Source: a virus. Taken from it: a stretch of 23,403 nucleotides of DNA. Location: the IMG/VR virus record IMGVR_UViG_3300031141_000042, positions 1 to 23,403 of that record; one strand, written 5' to 3'. Each line of letters starts with the position of its first letter. The first letter of the stretch is position 1. The position numbers and the translations under genes were made by a program. Shown here one piece after another: positions 21,622 to 23,403 of this stretch. A model generated the notes under the pieces. It was not told where the DNA came from, searched no databases, and saw nothing but the letters and a program-made list of their open reading frames with translations.

Positions 21622-21813
21622 ATGAAAGCATCATTTTTCGACACAGTATTATCGATAGTTAAAAGCGAACCAAACAATATGAAGTTAGGAGCTATCATCA
21701 GAGAGTTTATAGATAAAAAGGTATTAGCAGACAACGAAGCAAAGACACAACAAATAATTAAAAGTCAAATAACAATATTTGACGACTTAAACAATTATGA
21801 AAATAGATCCTAA
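21622..21813 (+). CDS. Small unknown protein directly after the polymerase
   Basis: 63 residues, helical, not recognised. It starts three bases after the polymerase stop and in the same frame (stop, one codon, ATG). Its first residues, MKASFFDTVLSIV, resemble the clamp-binding tail KASLFDMFDF of T4 gp43, which the polymerase half upstream lacks in full. It could be a small clamp- or polymerase-associated protein, or a gene formed by a stop codon splitting the polymerase tail. The next gene overlaps it by 17 bases. The reading frame is plausible; the function is unknown. Confidence 0.5.
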   Translation: MKASFFDTVLSIVKSEPNNMKLGAIIREFIDKKVLADNEAKTQQIIKSQITIFDDLNNYENRS

Positions 21814-21997
21814 AAAACTAATGGAAGATTTAACAGCTGAACAAAAAGAACAGTTGATTGAATATCAAAAAGTGTTTATGAGATTAAAAACTCTAAAAAC
21901 ACAGATGACAGATATACAAGAAGAAACAACAGATCTTCTTGCAATGCTCGGTAAAATGAGAGTAAAGGATAAAAATAAAAAAGAAAACAATGGCTAA
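21797..21997 (+). CDS. Small coiled-coil protein before uvsX
   Basis: 66 residues, almost entirely helical with heptad-like spacing (LIEYQKVFMRLKTLKTQMTD, then LLAMLGKMRV) and a basic tail (KDKNKKENN). Not recognised. It overlaps the previous gene by 17 bases and uvsX by 8, so it belongs to a translationally coupled unit with uvsX. A small accessory factor of recombination or replication is possible but not shown. Confidence 0.55.
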   Translation: MKIDPKKLMEDLTAEQKEQLIEYQKVFMRLKTLKTQMTDIQEETTDLLAMLGKMRVKDKNKKENNG

Positions 21998-23105
21998 AAA
22001 AGATTTTACATTTGGCGATTTAAATAAGCAACTAGCAGATTTAAATCCACTAGGATCCGTTATGGATAAATCTAGTTTCAGTGAAGTTACTGAATGGATT
22101 CATACAGGGAACTATCATTTAAATGCGTGTGTATCAGGTTCATTATTCGGCGGATGGCCTAATAATAGATCTTGTTCAGTTGCAGGTCCTTCAGGTACTG
22201 GGAAAACATTCCTTACATTGAATTCAGTTAGAGAGGCAATCAACATGGGTTATCATATAATCTATTATGATTCAGAAGCTGCTGTTGACAAAGAACAGAT
22301 GATTAAGTTTGGTATTGATATTACTAAAGTAAATTATCAACCAATGAATACAGTTCAAGATTTCAGAACATCTATTACTACAATTACTCAAAAGATGCAA
22401 GAGATCAAGCATAATGGCGGGAAGATTCCTAAAATCATGATTATCTTAGATTCTGCAGGTAACTTAGCAACTAGAAAAGAAATTGATGATGCTGCATCTG
22501 GTTCTGAAAAATCAGATATGACTCGTTCTAAAATTCTTAAATCAATCTTTAGAATTATAATGACACCTTTAGCGGATCTTAAGATTCCATTCATTTTTAC
22601 AAATCACACGTACCAGTCACAGTCTTTTATTCCAATGCAAATTGCAGGTGGAGGAACAGGTCCTGAATATGCTGCATCGATTGTATTAATGTTAAACAAA
22701 GCACAGTTAAAAGACGGTGCAGATAAAGTAGGTATTATTGTTACGGCAAAACCAACCAAAAATAGATTTGCAAAACCAACCCCTATTAAATTCCACCTAA
22801 ACTTTAGTGAAGGTATGAATCCTTATGTTGGATTAGAACAATATGCAACATGGGATATTTGTGGAATTACTAAAGGAACTATTGAAAAAGGAGTTAAAAC
22901 TCCTAAAGCAACAGCAAGAGGATGGATTTGCGATCACTTAGATGCAACCGTTCCTAATAAGGAATTCTTTACTGAGAAAGTATTTACAAGAGAGGTTTTA
23001 GAGAAAATTGAAAAACACATCAAACCAATATTTAATTACAATTCTGATTCATCAACCATGGATATAGAGGGAATGTTAGATGATATTGAAGATACTGACG
23101 AATAA
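21990..23105 (+). CDS. uvsX: UvsX RecA-like recombinase
   Basis: 371 residues (T4 UvsX 391). Walker A GPSGTGKT (66-73), Walker B-like IMIILDSAGNL with the catalytic aspartate, and the loop regions FTNHTYQSQSF and AGGGTGPEYAASIV are all in place for a RecA-family ATPase. AKPTKNRFAKPT and FHLNFSEGMNPYVGL are typical of UvsX. The C-terminus is an acidic tail (MDIEGMLDDIEDTDE), which in the family modulates DNA binding. The protein forms filaments on single-stranded DNA for strand exchange and recombination-dependent replication. It is coupled to the coiled-coil gene upstream and its stop overlaps the next start (TAATG). Adjacency to the polymerase C-terminal half recalls the T4 replication-recombination region. 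Confidence 0.92.
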   Translation: MAKKDFTFGDLNKQLADLNPLGSVMDKSSFSEVTEWIHTGNYHLNACVSGSLFGGWPNNRSCSVAGPSGTGKTFLTLNSVREAINMGYHIIYYDSEAAVDKEQMIKFGIDITKVNYQPMNTVQDFRTSITTITQKMQEIKHNGGKIPKIMIILDSAGNLATRKEIDDAASGSEKSDMTRSKILKSIFRIIMTPLADLKIPFIFTNHTYQSQSFIPMQIAGGGTGPEYAASIVLMLNKAQLKDGADKVGIIVTAKPTKNRFAKPTPIKFHLNFSEGMNPYVGLEQYATWDICGITKGTIEKGVKTPKATARGWICDHLDATVPNKEFFTEKVFTREVLEKIEKHIKPIFNYNSDSSTMDIEGMLDDIEDTDE

Positions 23106-23403
23106 TGAAAGTGGACGTTCATTCAATAGTTGATGACAAACTACCAATAAAATATATACTAGGCATTCAGGATCAGTTAGAAGCTTTTCCTGATGCTTAT
23201 GATATTTTATACATATTCATCAACGAAGCTGTAAGAAGGCCAGACAGACAAAAGGAAACATTTACTAAGCATGCTTTAATGAGATACCATTCAAAGGGTA
23301 ACCATAAAAATGCAGAAGAAGGTTTAAAAAGAGCAATGCAATTAGGTTTAATTGAACAAGTTAAATTTGATGAAGGCAAGGAAACATACGAAATAAAAAT
23401 AAA
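23105..23403 (+). CDS. Unknown protein, truncated by window end (winged-helix-like)
   Basis: Begins MKVDVHSIVDDKLPIKYILG at the ATG overlapping the uvsX stop and stays open to the last base (about 99 codons visible). The segment KETFTKHALMRYHSKGNHKN, then EGLKRAMQLGLIEQVKF and TYEIKI looks like a winged helix: helix, helix, then a two-strand wing. This is an inference from pattern only. It is not the DnaB-like gp41 helicase that often follows uvsX, at least in the visible part. The position suggests replication or recombination, perhaps DNA binding. Confidence 0.6.
   Translation, partial: MKVDVHSIVDDKLPIKYILGIQDQLEAFPDAYDILYIFINEAVRRPDRQKETFTKHALMRYHSKGNHKNAEEGLKRAMQLGLIEQVKFDEGKETYEIKI

Overview
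The window looks like part of the genome of a large T4-like tailed phage whose host is probably a member of the Bacteroidota. The T4 signature comes from a gp43-type family B DNA polymerase, a UvsX recombinase, a gp45-like clamp, a gp56-type dCTP/dUTP pyrophosphatase, a homologue of T4 beta-glucosyltransferase, NrdA/NrdB and a Seg-like GIY-YIG endonuclease. The host inference rests on AT-rich DNA, start codons preceded by A-rich leaders without GGAGG-type ribosome binding sites, and a few TAnnTTTG-type promoter boxes. It is an inference, not a proof. All genes lie on the + strand and are packed closely, often with 4-17 bp overlaps.

Region 1 (1-9581) is a cassette of eight genes, the first cut by the window edge. 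Six or seven encode proteins with a short segment resembling the T4 capsid-targeting sequence (MKTYQEFIAE): an F-E-S-F-like core followed by [I/L/V]-x-E, the cleavage motif of T4-type prohead proteases. Two of the long proteins (753 and 452 aa) carry several more such sites at domain boundaries and share a homologous 65-residue module, so they look like polyproteins diced inside the prohead. The cassette includes a KxDG nucleotidyltransferase/ligase-fold enzyme and a two-domain protein ending in a NadR-type NMN adenylyltransferase domain. I read it as a set of head-internal, probably injected proteins. It ends in two small hairpins and a rho-independent terminator.

Region 2 (9601-11397) is a short translationally coupled operon: a small unknown protein, a TagD/RfaE-type nucleotidyltransferase and an RmlB-type nucleotide-sugar 4,6-dehydratase, closed by a terminator. 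Region 3 (11341-14455) has small accessory genes, two of them behind copies of the same upstream regulatory module, then a beta-glucosyltransferase homologue and a gp56 homologue. Together regions 2 and 3 suggest cytosine hypermodification: dCTP is removed, a modified cytosine is incorporated and a sugar is added, with sugar-nucleotide enzymes nearby.

Region 4 (14507-23403) is replication and nucleotide metabolism. A GIY-YIG homing endonuclease sits between gene 56 and a split polymerase. The N-terminal half (exonuclease and palm motif A) is followed by nrdB, nrdA, a structured RNA with terminator and the clamp gene. Only then comes the C-terminal half (motifs B and C). Two tiny genes, uvsX and a truncated unknown gene finish the window. 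No tRNA, CRISPR array, integrase or transposon was seen.
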